Source: Corythoichthys intestinalis | Taxonomy: Eukaryota > Chordata > Actinopteri > Syngnathiformes > Syngnathidae | Length of the DNA stretch: 64,000 nt | Direction of reading: 5' to 3' | Assembly: GCF_030265065.1 (NCBI RefSeq) | Contig: NC_080412.1 | Span: 18,652,501 to 18,716,500, forward strand | Shown here: in pieces, positions 1 through 11,664 of the stretch | Layout of the letters: each line of letters starts with the position of its first letter | Position numbering within the stretch: the first letter of the stretch is position 1 | Notes under the pieces: model-generated | Database searches by the model: none | What the model was told of the DNA's origin: nothing | The model's input: the letters and a program-made list of their open reading frames with translations, nothing else | Made by a program: the position numbers and the translations under genes

Positions 1-819
1 ACTGAATTAACAATATTTGCAACATTATCTATAGTCCCTGGTGTGGATTGATTTGACCTTCTTGACCTCCATTCAGTCATGACAGTTTAGAATTCATCGA
101 TGTAGTATATGGACTACGTGTCCCATAATCACTCTGGGCTCACGTAGCCAATGGCATGGACGTAGCTTTCTAGTTTGCCATTTCATGATATCTCTAGTGT
201 GTGCGCGCATTAAAAAAGTTAGCAAGCGCCGCTGAAGTCACGTCTGCTCATTACTAAACACCAGCATATGACAATCGACTTTCATAAACAGGACGAGTTT
301 GAAACACAGCGCTCTTATTTTCATTCAGCTGTTCGTTGTCAAAGTGAGGTTGTTCGTTGCAGCCAAGTCGGTAACAATGTTTTGGCGGACTTTGTTATAA
401 ATATCCGGCGTTGTGCCGAAAAATAGCCGCCCCTCCCCCCGTGAAATGTCACTCCTGACGGGAGCGCCCACACGTCAACAACACCGGCGCGCCATAGATG
501 GTCCACAGTCACTCCAGAGCACTGACGCGGCCGGTATACGTTGAACAATAGGATATAATGAGAATGATTGGCTCCGGCGCTAGTTTTTGCCGGACCTGGA
601 ACAAAGATGCATTTTGCGCGGTTGGTAACCAGAAATCCGAACTTTTAACAGCACGTCTGCCACACGCGCGCACGCACGTGCACGCGAGGCGATAAATCGC
701 AGCAGAAAAATTACCGCCTTCATTTGTATTTATCGCGCGATAAATGGAATTATTGCATATTGCGACAGGCTTAACTACCGGTAGTATCGGTACCGATACA
801 GCATTAGGATAAATTATTC
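1..819. other. Left-edge non-coding sequence, no gene seen
   Basis: This is presumably the vps51 intron that runs off the window. A CpG-rich part (about 180..560) has short ORFs without recognisable domains. At 655..785 lies a module (CGATAAAT and TTGCATATYGCGRCAGGCTTA) that recurs at 1900..2030, so at least this part is transposon-derived. The missing vps51 exon for the MDTNLLSNIQKL region was looked for and not found. Confidence 0.5.
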
Positions 820-2390
820 TAATGCCCAAACGACTAATTTTCACCCGACTATTTTTACGATTGGTCGACTAATTTTTTTTTTTTTTTTTAATTACTAATT
901 TAGCAATGAAATTTTTGTTAGCGCTTACTAATACACAAAAACATTTTGGAACACGTAAATTCTTTATTAAAGTACAAATAAACATGTAAATAACAATAAT
1001 AGATCACAAATTAACAATGAGGTCAAATGCTGATAGCATTAACCAGTGCATAATAATGGAATGTAAATTCAGATTCAGAACACTGACTTCGCCTTTCCAA
1101 AATGATTCAAAACAAGTCTTTAAAAAAAAATATCTAGAACTAATCTTACAGTATACTACTATATATAATTATAGTATTATAATAATTATAATAATTATTC
1201 ATTGCCAATCAGATTTTTCATAAAGGTTGTCATTCTAAAGCTCCAGAAATTTCTATTTATATGACGAACATGATGTGCTTTGATTTTTTAAATGTTCACC
1301 GGACGTACTTTCGCTAAACAGCCAACCGTAAGCTTTACGCTCCGCAAAAAAAGCACTTGTCGTAATTGCATATGGTGTCAGTAATAGATTTTTTTGGGTT
1401 CATTTTTTTTCGTTAACCAGCGATTTTTCATGTTTCAATTGTCACCTTTTAACCGCAAGTTTACGTTTTGGAGAAGACTGCCAATGTTTTATAGCAGGCT
1501 AAAGTAGGTTGTCTTTTTTCCCGATTGGCCTCAATGTAGCAATGCTAACGTTTACAGTGTTTAATATAGATATATTTCCTTATTTTGTATGTCTGAACTT
1601 TAATTCTACGGCGTGTTGATGACCAATTAACATACTGTATGTTAAAGCAGGGGTGCCAAACCAATTCTACAAAGGGCCAAGAGGGTCCTAGATTTCTTTC
1701 CAACCAATGAAGAGGTCATTTTTCACAAGTGTAATCAGTTGATTGCAGTCAGGTGCTGCTTGTTTCAGCAGAAAATTCATTGGTTAATCTTTTTGCACAG
1801 TCTTGGTTGAAATGAAATCCAGGACCCTCTTGACCCTTTGTGGAATTGGTTTTACACACCTATGTAAAAGGAACTGGCGTCTCATGTGCCATCGACACGC
1901 ACGCACAAATGTATGCACGCACACAGCGATAAAACGCAGCAGTGAAAATTACTGCCCTCATTTTTAATTCACCTTGCGATAAATTGACTCATTGCATATC
2001 GCGGCAGGCTTAGCAACTTCGATAAAACATGTCTTTAGTTAGATGGACTTACAATCAGCCAACTTGTCGTCTCCTGTCATCTTCCAAAATTACAACTGGG
2101 TGACGGCGCTTTAGGTGTTCACGGGCAGCCTAGTATGCAATCTTGGCATTGAAGACACGGCACACAACAGTGTACCCTCCTTTGTTTCGTTGAAATAAGT
2201 CAATGTTTTGGCCACTCTAGTGCGCATTTTTTGCTTTGTGTCGCTTTCCCAGCTTGCATACCGAGTGCCCGCCATTCTCAACTTTGCACGCATATATTTT
2301 TTTAACCCTTCATTAACCGTCGACAGGATGTCGTGCTCGTCGACGCATTTACGTCATCGATGACGTTGACTCTAGTCGGGACAGCTCTTA
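820..2390 (-). mobile_element. Degenerate hAT element with BED-finger remnant (copy 1)
   Basis: The ends resemble the element at 11035..12594 in reverse orientation. The right end reads inward AAGAGCTGTCCCGACTAGAG, and the left end carries the CCAAACGACTAAT motif. A minus-strand ORF at 2111..2293 (MAGTRYASWES...) aligns with the better-preserved BED-type finger ORF of the second copy but has lost the Cys/His frame. A small MITE (1646..1862) is inserted inside. No clear 8-bp target duplication remains. Confidence 0.65.
1646..1862. mobile_element. Palindromic MITE
   Basis: Two inverted arms of about 45 bases, both reading inward AGGGTCCTRGATTTC after a CCAATTCYACAAAGGG motif, enclose about 120 bases. 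No coding capacity. It sits inside the hAT copy at 820..2390. Confidence 0.7.
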
Positions 2391-2394
2391 AGAT

Positions 2395-2640
2395 CATGTC
2401 ATCGGTATCGAAGGGTACTAACAAATAACACGCAGAAACGATTATAGACATTCGTTCGCGGCGTCAATGGCAGCCAATGAGCTAGCAGTGTCTTGCCATT
2501 GTACATTCAAGTGATTATGCAGTGATGTAGTGTTAAAAAAGAAAAAATATGCGGTATCATGACAGTATCTGCATTGACCGATATCACACAGCTAGGTATC
2601 AGAATCAGTATAAGGAGCCAAAAAATGGTTATGGGTACAA
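2395..2640. repeat. Degenerate copy of the TCATCGGTATC / GAGCCAAAAAATGG MITE family
   Basis: The left motif (TCATCGGTATC, GTACTAA) and right motif (GAGCCAAAAAATGG) match the cleaner copy at 9781..10082. Smaller pieces occur near 8630..8710 and 5765..5800. Confidence 0.5.
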
Positions 2641-2979
2641 GACAACTATTAACATTGGTAAATACTCTATAAACATGTATTGAGGGGACACGCCCACTGT
2701 TGTCCCAAGCGTGGCCTGGTAATATTGAACTCATTGCCTGTCATTGCAGCAGATGAACAAATCTTGATTCGCTGCCAGCCTCCCAGTTCAAATGGATTTG
2801 ATGTCTACTAGTCATAACTACCAAATTATTGGACATCTATCATCATCAACTGGTATTTAGGTATTATAAACATTGGATGTATTTTGTAGTGTGGTCAAAT
2901 AAAAAGAGCTCATTGTTGATGTCGAACAGCTTCCCCTGATGGCTTTTAAAAGAATACTCAAGTCATTCAAATACTATAC

Positions 2980-5900
2980 CTTGGTGTGTAGCTTGCTGCA
3001 TAACGAGTTTGCTGCCTTGAGCTGCTGTAGACTGAGAAAGTTCTTTTGCTTGAATCGCTACTGTGCGCTTTCCTCACACCTTCCTCATAAAGAAGACCCA
3101 CCTGGGGTGACATAGAGAATGACAGGGGTCTGCTTGTAAAGCAGGAGAGGACTGCCTCTAAAGGCCAAATTCGTCACCTGCACATCAATTGAGGTAGCGT
3201 CTTCCACAACTCTTTTCATCACCGCACGGACATTTCGGGGCTCGATGGTGTTCACCCAGTCTCGTGTTTCGACGCTCTTTCTGAGCATTTGCGAAATAAT
3301 TAGGCCCTGAACCTGCAAATATGAACACAAAAATGTCCTGCGTTCATTCAAATGAATCATACATATAAGACAAAATGTTATTGTTATTAGAGATTCATGA
3401 AACCCAATGATGTATCATTATATGAAGATGGCAATGTCCACAAAACCAGAGCATATGACTTTATTTGATCTCACTGGATTATTCGGATGCAACTAATTTT
3501 GTATCATTGTAACCAGTGTTGTCAGTAACGAGTAACGCGTTACTGTAATCTGATAACTTTCTTTCAGTAACGAGCAATCTAAAGTGGTCATTTTTCTAAA
3601 TCAGCAATCTGATTAAAATTACTTTCCTTGATGCCTGTAAGTTACTCTTTTGTTATTGCCTCATAATGTATGTAGAATGAAGAATACTGTAGTCATGGGA
3701 GTGACATCACATGTCCCATTTTCTAATCGGAGATGGAAAAAAAACGGGTCACGTGTATTACCATGCTGTGTGAGCCATGAGCGCTGGGAGTCTGCGGCCA
3801 AAACAACATAGCCATGGTACCTCTTCAGGATGCAATGAAAGAGGCAGGAGATATACTACAAACGGCTGCATTTGCTCACTGGAAATACAGCCATTACTTC
3901 ACATTTTTGTCCAGTAAAGATGGCAAAAATATCTCTGTGCATTGCGAGCTTTGTGCTGGCTCAAAAAGACCGTCTTGCTAAAAGCATCCAATTCAAGCAC
4001 CACCTGGAATTACAACACAATGCGACAAAACTCGAAACAAAGGCTACATGTAACAAGACCGTGAGTACACTTTTTGATACTGCTCGTGCTCAATCCTCAG
4101 TTCAAGCTCAGTTGTAACTTGTTGTTGAAGCTTTTGTTTAAAGAAATTGTAAATATCCATCTTGCCTCCTCAGCTGTAGTTTTGGCTAAGCAAAACAAAC
4201 GACAGTCTCTAAGGTGCTATAGTCACATGATCTGTTTGAAAAATAATTTGGACCAATTATGAAATACTTCGAAGGATTCTTGTTCATTTCATTCATATTT
4301 GTTGTTTGTTTTGTTGCTTTTCAACTTTTATAGACAACATTTTAATGGCTATATTAATGGCTATATTTAATCGTCTTTATTTTAAAGGGGAAGTTCAGAA
4401 TTTTTGACATTAAGCTTAATCTTTGAGTTAGCCGGGGTTTAGTCGTTGAAGTTGATTTGAACAAATTCTGTGCAGTTTGTCAGTTATTTGTTAGTTTCAG
4501 GGCTCCGGAGTGGCTAAGCTAGCGTGAGTCAATGGTGGTTGAAATCAACTCTTTTAACTAAATAAACCCCCGCTAACTTTAATATTAAGCCTTATGTGAA
4601 AAATTCAATTACCGTATTTTTCGGACTATAAATTGCAGTTTTTTTTCATAGTTTGGCTATGGGTGCAACTAATACTCTGGAGTGACTTATGTGTGAAATT
4701 TTTAACACATTATTATATCATTTCACATGTTATTTTGGTGTTTTGGAGGGACACTGATGGTTTGGTAAACTTGTTAGCATGCTCTTTATGTTATAGTTCT
4801 CTGAATAACTCCTAATAGCTATGATACGTTAAAATACAAGCCACATTCGCATTTTGTTTTTCAAGCATCATATAACATTATCATACTGTACACTTATTCA
4901 GCATGTTGTTCTCTATAGTATTTTTATTTTAAATTGTCTTTCAAGACGACATATCTGTTCTATGTGTTGGATTTTATCAAGTAAATTTCCCCAAAAATGC
5001 GACTTATACTCTGGTGCGACTTATATGTTTTTTTCCTCTTCGTTGGGCATTTTATGGCTGGTGCGACTTATAGTCTGAAAAATACGCTACATGCGATGAC
5101 ATTTCTCTGTTGTCATTCTTATGTTGAGGACGCAAAGGGAGAAAAATTGGTAAAAAGTAACTTATAAATTACTTTTAAAGTAACTTAGTTACTTTGATTA
5201 TAAAGTAATCACTAAAGTAACTGGATTACTTTTTTGAGGCGTAATCAGCAATCAGTAATAAAATTAGTTTTTCAAGTAATCTGTGACAACACTGATTGTA
5301 ACTACCTTGACATAATGGTTCAGTAGTTTCTGTGCCGCTTCCCTGGCTTCTGCACATAGGGCAGTGACGGCCGTTGCTGGACTGTGATGCTAAAATTCAC
5401 AAAAAGTAGGGAACAGAAATTTAGTTGTTTTTTTTTTAAATCAGAATGTTAGGTTTAGCTTTATAAACAAAGTGCAGGATACATTACCTGTGCCAGGAAT
5501 TGTTCATCAGTAAGAGTGAGTATGTATGAGATCGTGGAGGTTTCATAATCTAAGCAGAGTCGAGAGAGAAGCAACAGGAGAGCCGGTGGGGTGGACCCTC
5601 CCTTGTCTCCTGCACTCTCACAAAACTGACGAGAGGACTGACACACAAATTTGATAAAACTGACAACCATGCTCTCACGGACAACCTGGCAGCAGAATTC
5701 CCCCTAAAAAAAAGAAGAGAAAAAAAGTATGAAGGTGTAGAAAAAAGTTTGGTGTTACACTTACTGATATGCACTAAAATAACTTTATTGGTATCGGTGA
5801 GCAGAGATGGGTAAAACAGCCAAAAATTGTACTCAAGTAAGAGTAGCGGTACTTCAGATAATATTACTTAAGTACAAGTAAAAAAGTATTTGTTGAAAAA

Positions 5901-7962
5901 ACTACTCAAGTACTGAGTAATTCCTTATAATGTCTTTTTCCCCATCTTTCCAGCGAACAGGAAGGGGTTATGGGTGGACGGAAGAAAAGATGTCTTAATT
6001 TTAAAACAATAGCATTTTTTTTTCTTAGCACAAGGCCATCTATATGAACTGTTGTGATTAGACTTTCACCTATTAGACGACCATATTAGGCCAAAACTAT
6101 ACCAGAATTACCGAACTTTGACTGAAAAAAATAGAAATGAAAATCACGCGTCCCAAGAGCATGACTGTCCTCTAGTGGATAAACACATTTCCACCATGAA
6201 ACTAAAACGCTCATTTCACTGCTTTTCTGTGGCATATCAGTGCCAAATAAAAACTAGGAGAGTTTTAAATCCGGACTTTCAAACGTGCTACTACCCAGTC
6301 CCACCTCTGTCGGTGAGTACTAAGAAATAGCATGCCTATGCTGTACGACTATATGTATATTATACAGTATATGGCAGAAAAACCTGACAAGGCTGAAAAA
6401 GTAGATTCTGCTCTTGCACTCCTCTTTAATATAAACTGTTGTATTTTAAGCCAAAAGAACTTGTGTTCCACTGAACAATATGTATATATGCTGCCATAGC
6501 AGTTATATGGCACATTAAGCCCACAAATTATTTCTAATTAGGCCATTTTACCCTGGAGACCCCCGTTTACAGAGACCGCTCAACCGCTTTTGTTTCAACC
6601 TAGCCATAAAAAGAAGGTAAGTAATTATTTATGATTCGAAATGTCTATCATTTTTAGCTTAGAATAATTAATTGATGTCTAAAATTTAGTTTAAAAAAAG
6701 ACATAAATACTTGTATAAAATTATTCACTTATTATTCGCATATTTTAAACTTTTAAACATATTACGTCACAATGAAAAAAGTACTAAGTACTAAGGGTGG
6801 TAGGTGGGTCCCACACTTTTTCTATATGGCGTGGCTCCTGGGGTGTGGCCTCCCCTCTGCCTCGGCTGCCGGCCGCGGGAGTGGGTTGGGGGGTCGGGTC
6901 TCCGATCTTGCATCGCCCCGTGGCAGTCCCTGGGCGTTCTCCTGCCTCCGCCTTCCCCTCTCTTCTCTGGCTGGGCATCCGCCCTGCGCTCCGTCGCGGG
7001 TCGCTGGCTGGGCGCCGGTGTATCAGCGGGGTGTCGCCTGCACCGGCGGGGGACCCTGCCTTGCCTGGAGCTTGGTGGGCCGCTGGGGGTCCCGTGGCGT
7101 GCCGTGCCGGTTGGGGGGCTGTGGCTGTGGCTCGTGGCCCGGGTGGGCGGGCGGGGGTGGGTGTAGGCGTGGGGTTGGTGATGCGTCCCCTCCTGCCATC
7201 CCTGAAGGCCGGTTGATGGGCACGCGGGTGGCCCGGGGGACCACCCTGGGTCCCGGGGGGGGGGACGGTGGCTCCTTTGCTGGGCGGCGGGAGGAGGGAT
7301 GGGCTGCGCATGGACCCCCCACCCCCCCAACCGCCCTCCCTCCCCGGGCTGGCTGGGTGGGGGCCGTGGCCCTGGGTTGGCGCCCGCGCGGTCTCTCCGC
7401 CCGTCTGCGTGGCTGTCGCACGCCCGGTGGGGCTTGCGTGCTGCTGGATGTGGTAGGGCATGCTCGGGTTGGGGGTTCAGGTGCCGGGATTGGCGATGCG
7501 GTTGGTCGCCAACGGGCTTACACTCATAAGAGATTCACACGATTACTGGGTTCTAGATCACAGAACTGATTTGTGTACACTCTACCCCTTTCAATCACTT
7601 AGCTTATAGTCTTATAGACACCCCCACCCCCATTCTCCTCTTTCACTGGCCAATTGGCCCCCACATGGTGTAAACCGGAAATACATCTCGCTGACGATAG
7701 CACCAGCATATTAGTAACTAGTTTAGATGTTCAATGTATTTCTTGTTGTTGTTTGTGTATGTGTTTCTTTTCTTTCTTCTCTTGTATTTCTTTTCTTCTG
7801 TCCCCCCATAATCCCTTCCTGTTCGCTGCTTTGTCATAATAAAAAGGTATTTTGAATGATCACAATGGGAGTATGTCAGACTCTCCATGTGAAACATTAA
7901 AACTGTTCAGAATCCGGGCACTTAGACTTCCATTCTCTGTGTCAAACAGCTGAACAGGACAG

Positions 7963-8005
<43 letters not shown>

Positions 8006-11000
8006 CTAAGTCACGGATATCTACCTCATTACTATCACTTAATTGTATTTTTTTTGTTACTGTCGATTTTCCCCAATATTTTAGATGATAAATAACAAAC
8101 AAGAAAAATTGGGGGGGGGGGGGGGGGTGACTCTTAAAAGGTTAAATATTTTAAAATCTCACCACTCCTTCATGTCTGCAATTTCTGCATTGCGACTTTA
8201 GTTATATTACCTTGTTTCACCCATAAAATCGTCCAAAAGTCATTCACAGCTGTGTCTTGACACTCGGTGAGACATGATCACGGAGTTTTTGGATAGAAAC
8301 AGGGTAAGTACGCGATAATATCTCGTTAAAATTATGGTGTCTTTAATTATGCTCTGTCATGCTCTCAACTCGAGTTACGTTTTAGGGGTTTAATTTTTCA
8401 AAATTATTATTATTAAATGCCCTTCTGTTCAAAAAAATTTCTTCCCCCAGAAAATTGAGATTTTAAGCTTTCGAATGATGCATCTCATATGTATATGGGA
8501 CAATTTTGAAATGCGGCCAAATTCTCTCAGAGCATAACTTCAAGTCACCTGAATGTTTTTCGCCATACATATATATATATATTTTTTTATTCTTTCCTCA
8601 AAAAAATATCAATACAATAATATATCTGAACACTATTGGAGTAGGCCGAAAGCATACAGTCATTGGTATCGGGAGCTTAAAAATGGTATCAGCGCACCAC
8701 TAATCAAGTTGTACTATAACCAGGATCAAAATCACCACTAATATCAGCTCAAAAATACCATTTTTTGTTGTTAAAATACTAAAATAGTACTTCTATTCAC
8801 CTTAAAGTACGGCTTGTTGGAGAAAGTGATGTCCTTGGCTGTGAAGAGATGCACAGATGCCAACACTGACTTGATCTGGTTGAGGATAGAAGCTGACAGG
8901 GAGGACAGCAGCTCTGGGAGGCCGCTAGGCGCATCTCTGCCAGAGACCGGGCCGCTTAGATGAGATCCGGCCCCCGAAGCAGCCAGCGAGAGACGAGGCG
9001 TCGCCAGAGCTTGCCTTACGTCCGTCAAGCTGTCCATGTAGAAGCTCTGGAGAGCAGCCAGGTACTGCTTGACTCGCTCTGTTGCGGCGCGGATCACGAT
9101 ATCCGTTCCACGGGTAGCCACTGAGGAGCCGGGGAGCAGCTTGGTCACCGCCTGGAGCCTGCGGTGAAATCGGTCAAGGGCACGGACCAAGAGGGAGTTA
9201 TCTGCCACGCCTTTTTCCTCTTGAATCCTTCGCTCGACTAGCGAGAAATATCGGGCTGATAGATCATTGACGAAGGCGAGCAGCTTGCTGTTCGCCATCT
9301 GAGGTATATTCTTGGACGCCAGGTCACCTTTCTGAGCGTGGTTGATGAAGAGTTCTTGATAAGATGTAATTACTAAACATAAGCTGCTGACAAACTCATT
9401 GCAACCTCTGTCGATGAACTCTAATATGTCAGTATTCGAGGAGGGAGAAGGGACAAGGCTTGTTTTCAAAGTGCTGTCACGTACAGATCCGGCAGTGGCG
9501 CTAGGTGAAGGCCAGCGTGACGCATCGTTCACGCCTGAAGCAGACGGGTTCGGTCTTATCTCAGCCTCCAGGCCTTGCAGGTCCAGCTCTAGACGCGAGC
9601 CCGCATGGCTGAGGAACTTTTCACACAGCTCCTCTGCAGGCTCATCCAACTGCAGGAGCAGCTCCACACACTCAGATAAGTCTTTAGCGCTCGAGCCACC
9701 GTCCCTAGGAGCAGTACAACACAGAAAGCAGATATTTTTTTATCAAGAATTGAATAATGAGTTTTTCAGCTGTTCTTATCAGGGTTGTTCCGATACAGCA
9801 CTAAAATGACATCATCGGTATCAAGGAGTACTAAGAAATAACATGACGAAGCTGTGCAATATGTACTCTTCAAGATACGGTTTCCAACCGCCGGTCACCC
9901 TACCCAAGATGGACACACACCTCTGTTAATTAAAAAAAATTTAAAAAAAGAGCACTTGTCGCCCTACTAAAGATGATGACAGACGGCAAATCGTGTGGCG
10001 TCCAATCATCGTTCTGCTGTGAATTTAAATCGGGAATCTGAATTGTTATCAAGAGCCAAAAAATGGTATCAGTACAACTCTAGTATTCACATATTTTTCT
10101 CCTTCAAATAGGAGGAAATTCAACACAATAAAATGTGAGAAAAGGCCCAAAAAAGCTGACAATATTGGTATATTTTATTGTAGAGGGGCAACAATTAGTA
10201 GAATAGATTAGCAAATTAATCGACAACTATTTTGATAACCAATTAATCGTTTAGGACCGTCTTTACCTTAAACTTGTCTAAATTCTTGAAATTAGAACAT
10301 ACATATAAATTCTCAGTTGTAATTATCAAATTTCCTCATTATATTTTTGTTAAGTTGAAGTAGGACATGAACAAAAATCTGCTTTTACTTTGGAAAACAA
10401 CAATTCACATTTTTGCCAATTTTCGGACATCTTACGGTCTAAACTAGCTTCTCAAAGCAACACCTGATAACTTTTCAGTTTTGGCCGATTTTAGCTAAGC
10501 CGGTGGACAAAAACGTTTTTTGCCTTAAGGAAGACTGCGTTTTCCATGAGGACCAGCACACAACCACAGATGGATTAAACAACATTTCTGTTTCCAGTGG
10601 CTGTGTGAAGGATGAATAGTAATAAGGTAATGAATCCAGTTGTGGCTAAACATGATATGACGGTTAGCAACTGCGTGGCTTAGTGTGACTAAAACTCCCA
10701 ACCCACCTGAACTCGCCAGCTCTGACGCTTTATTCTGTATATCCTGGTAGCCTTCCTTTCCTTTTCGTCCTCCGACAAAACTTTTTGTCTCTTTTGTTGC
10801 TCTGTCATCTTTGCAGGAGTCACGCGAAAGCGTTAGCATCGATTTCCGTCTTTATAATAAATGGGGAAAAGGGGGAGGTAACGTATGTGGTAAAGCTGTG
10901 AGCACATTTGTTGTTTTTTTTGTGTGGCAGGATTCCTACCACCCTCTTCAAAGTTAGTTAGTGTCAGTGAATGCAATACAGACCCCCTCAAGATATAAAA

Positions 11001-11604
11001 GAGGTGTCATTCAACTACTTGTCAGTTGACATATTAGAGCTGTCGCGACTAGAGGATGTTGTCGACGACATCGATGACGTAAATGCGTCGACGGGCAAAA
11101 CATATCGTAGACGGGTAATGACGGGTTAAAAAAAATAATAATTCTGCGGATAAAGTTTAGAATGGCGGGTGCTTGCAATGCAAGCGGTGAAAGCGGCATA
11201 AAGCCAAAAATGCAGACCAGAATGTTTGGAGCCTGGAATTATTTCAAGGAAAATATGGAGGGTGCCGCTGTGTGTACTCTATGCCAAGCTGAGCTCGCAC
11301 ACCACGGTAGCACGTCGGCTATGAACGAACACTTTAAGCGCCGTAACCCAGGTGTAATTTTGGAAGACAACATAAAACGACAAGCTAGCGGATTGTAAAT
11401 CCATACAACGTTCTAATGATTTTTTTAAATTGAAGTCGCATTAATGTGCGTCGTATCAACGTGCATCATTAAGTTTTTTTCCCCACGTACTTCACGTTTT
11501 TAATCTACTCTGCTGGTGCTCCTGAAAGCTGTAGATCTCGACATCTCTGTGCACGGCATGCAGATTGTATTTACGTATTAGGATCATGGAAGCTCCCACT
11601 TGGG

Positions 11605-11664
<60 letters not shown>

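Larger units (their letters stand above)
3514..5294 (+). mobile_element. hAT-type element in a vps51 intron, BED-like remnant
   Basis: The ends CAGTGTTGTCA and TGACAACACTG are inverted, and a perfect 8-bp duplication ATTGTAAC flanks them at 3506..3513 and 5295..5302, the hAT signature. Near 3880..4080 the plus strand reads ...HWKYSHYF...[15 protein letters not shown]...HLELQH, a C-x2-C...H-x4-H zinc finger like the BED fingers of hAT transposases, across a frame change. Two smaller inverted-repeat elements (4386..4612 and 4613..5091) sit within. It lies in vps51 intron 7 with its right end 11 bases from exon 7. Confidence 0.85.

Noticed and set aside
339-844. Two minus-strand ORFs (69 and 111 residues) as the missing vps51 C-terminus
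   Set aside because: Neither resembles the VPS51 C-terminal sequence, and the lower part is a transposon module shared with 1900..2030.
6772-7569. 265-residue ORF (and antisense 225-residue ORF) as a protein-coding gene
   Set aside because: Pure GC-driven openness in many frames, inside a retroposon bounded by a target duplication; no domain.
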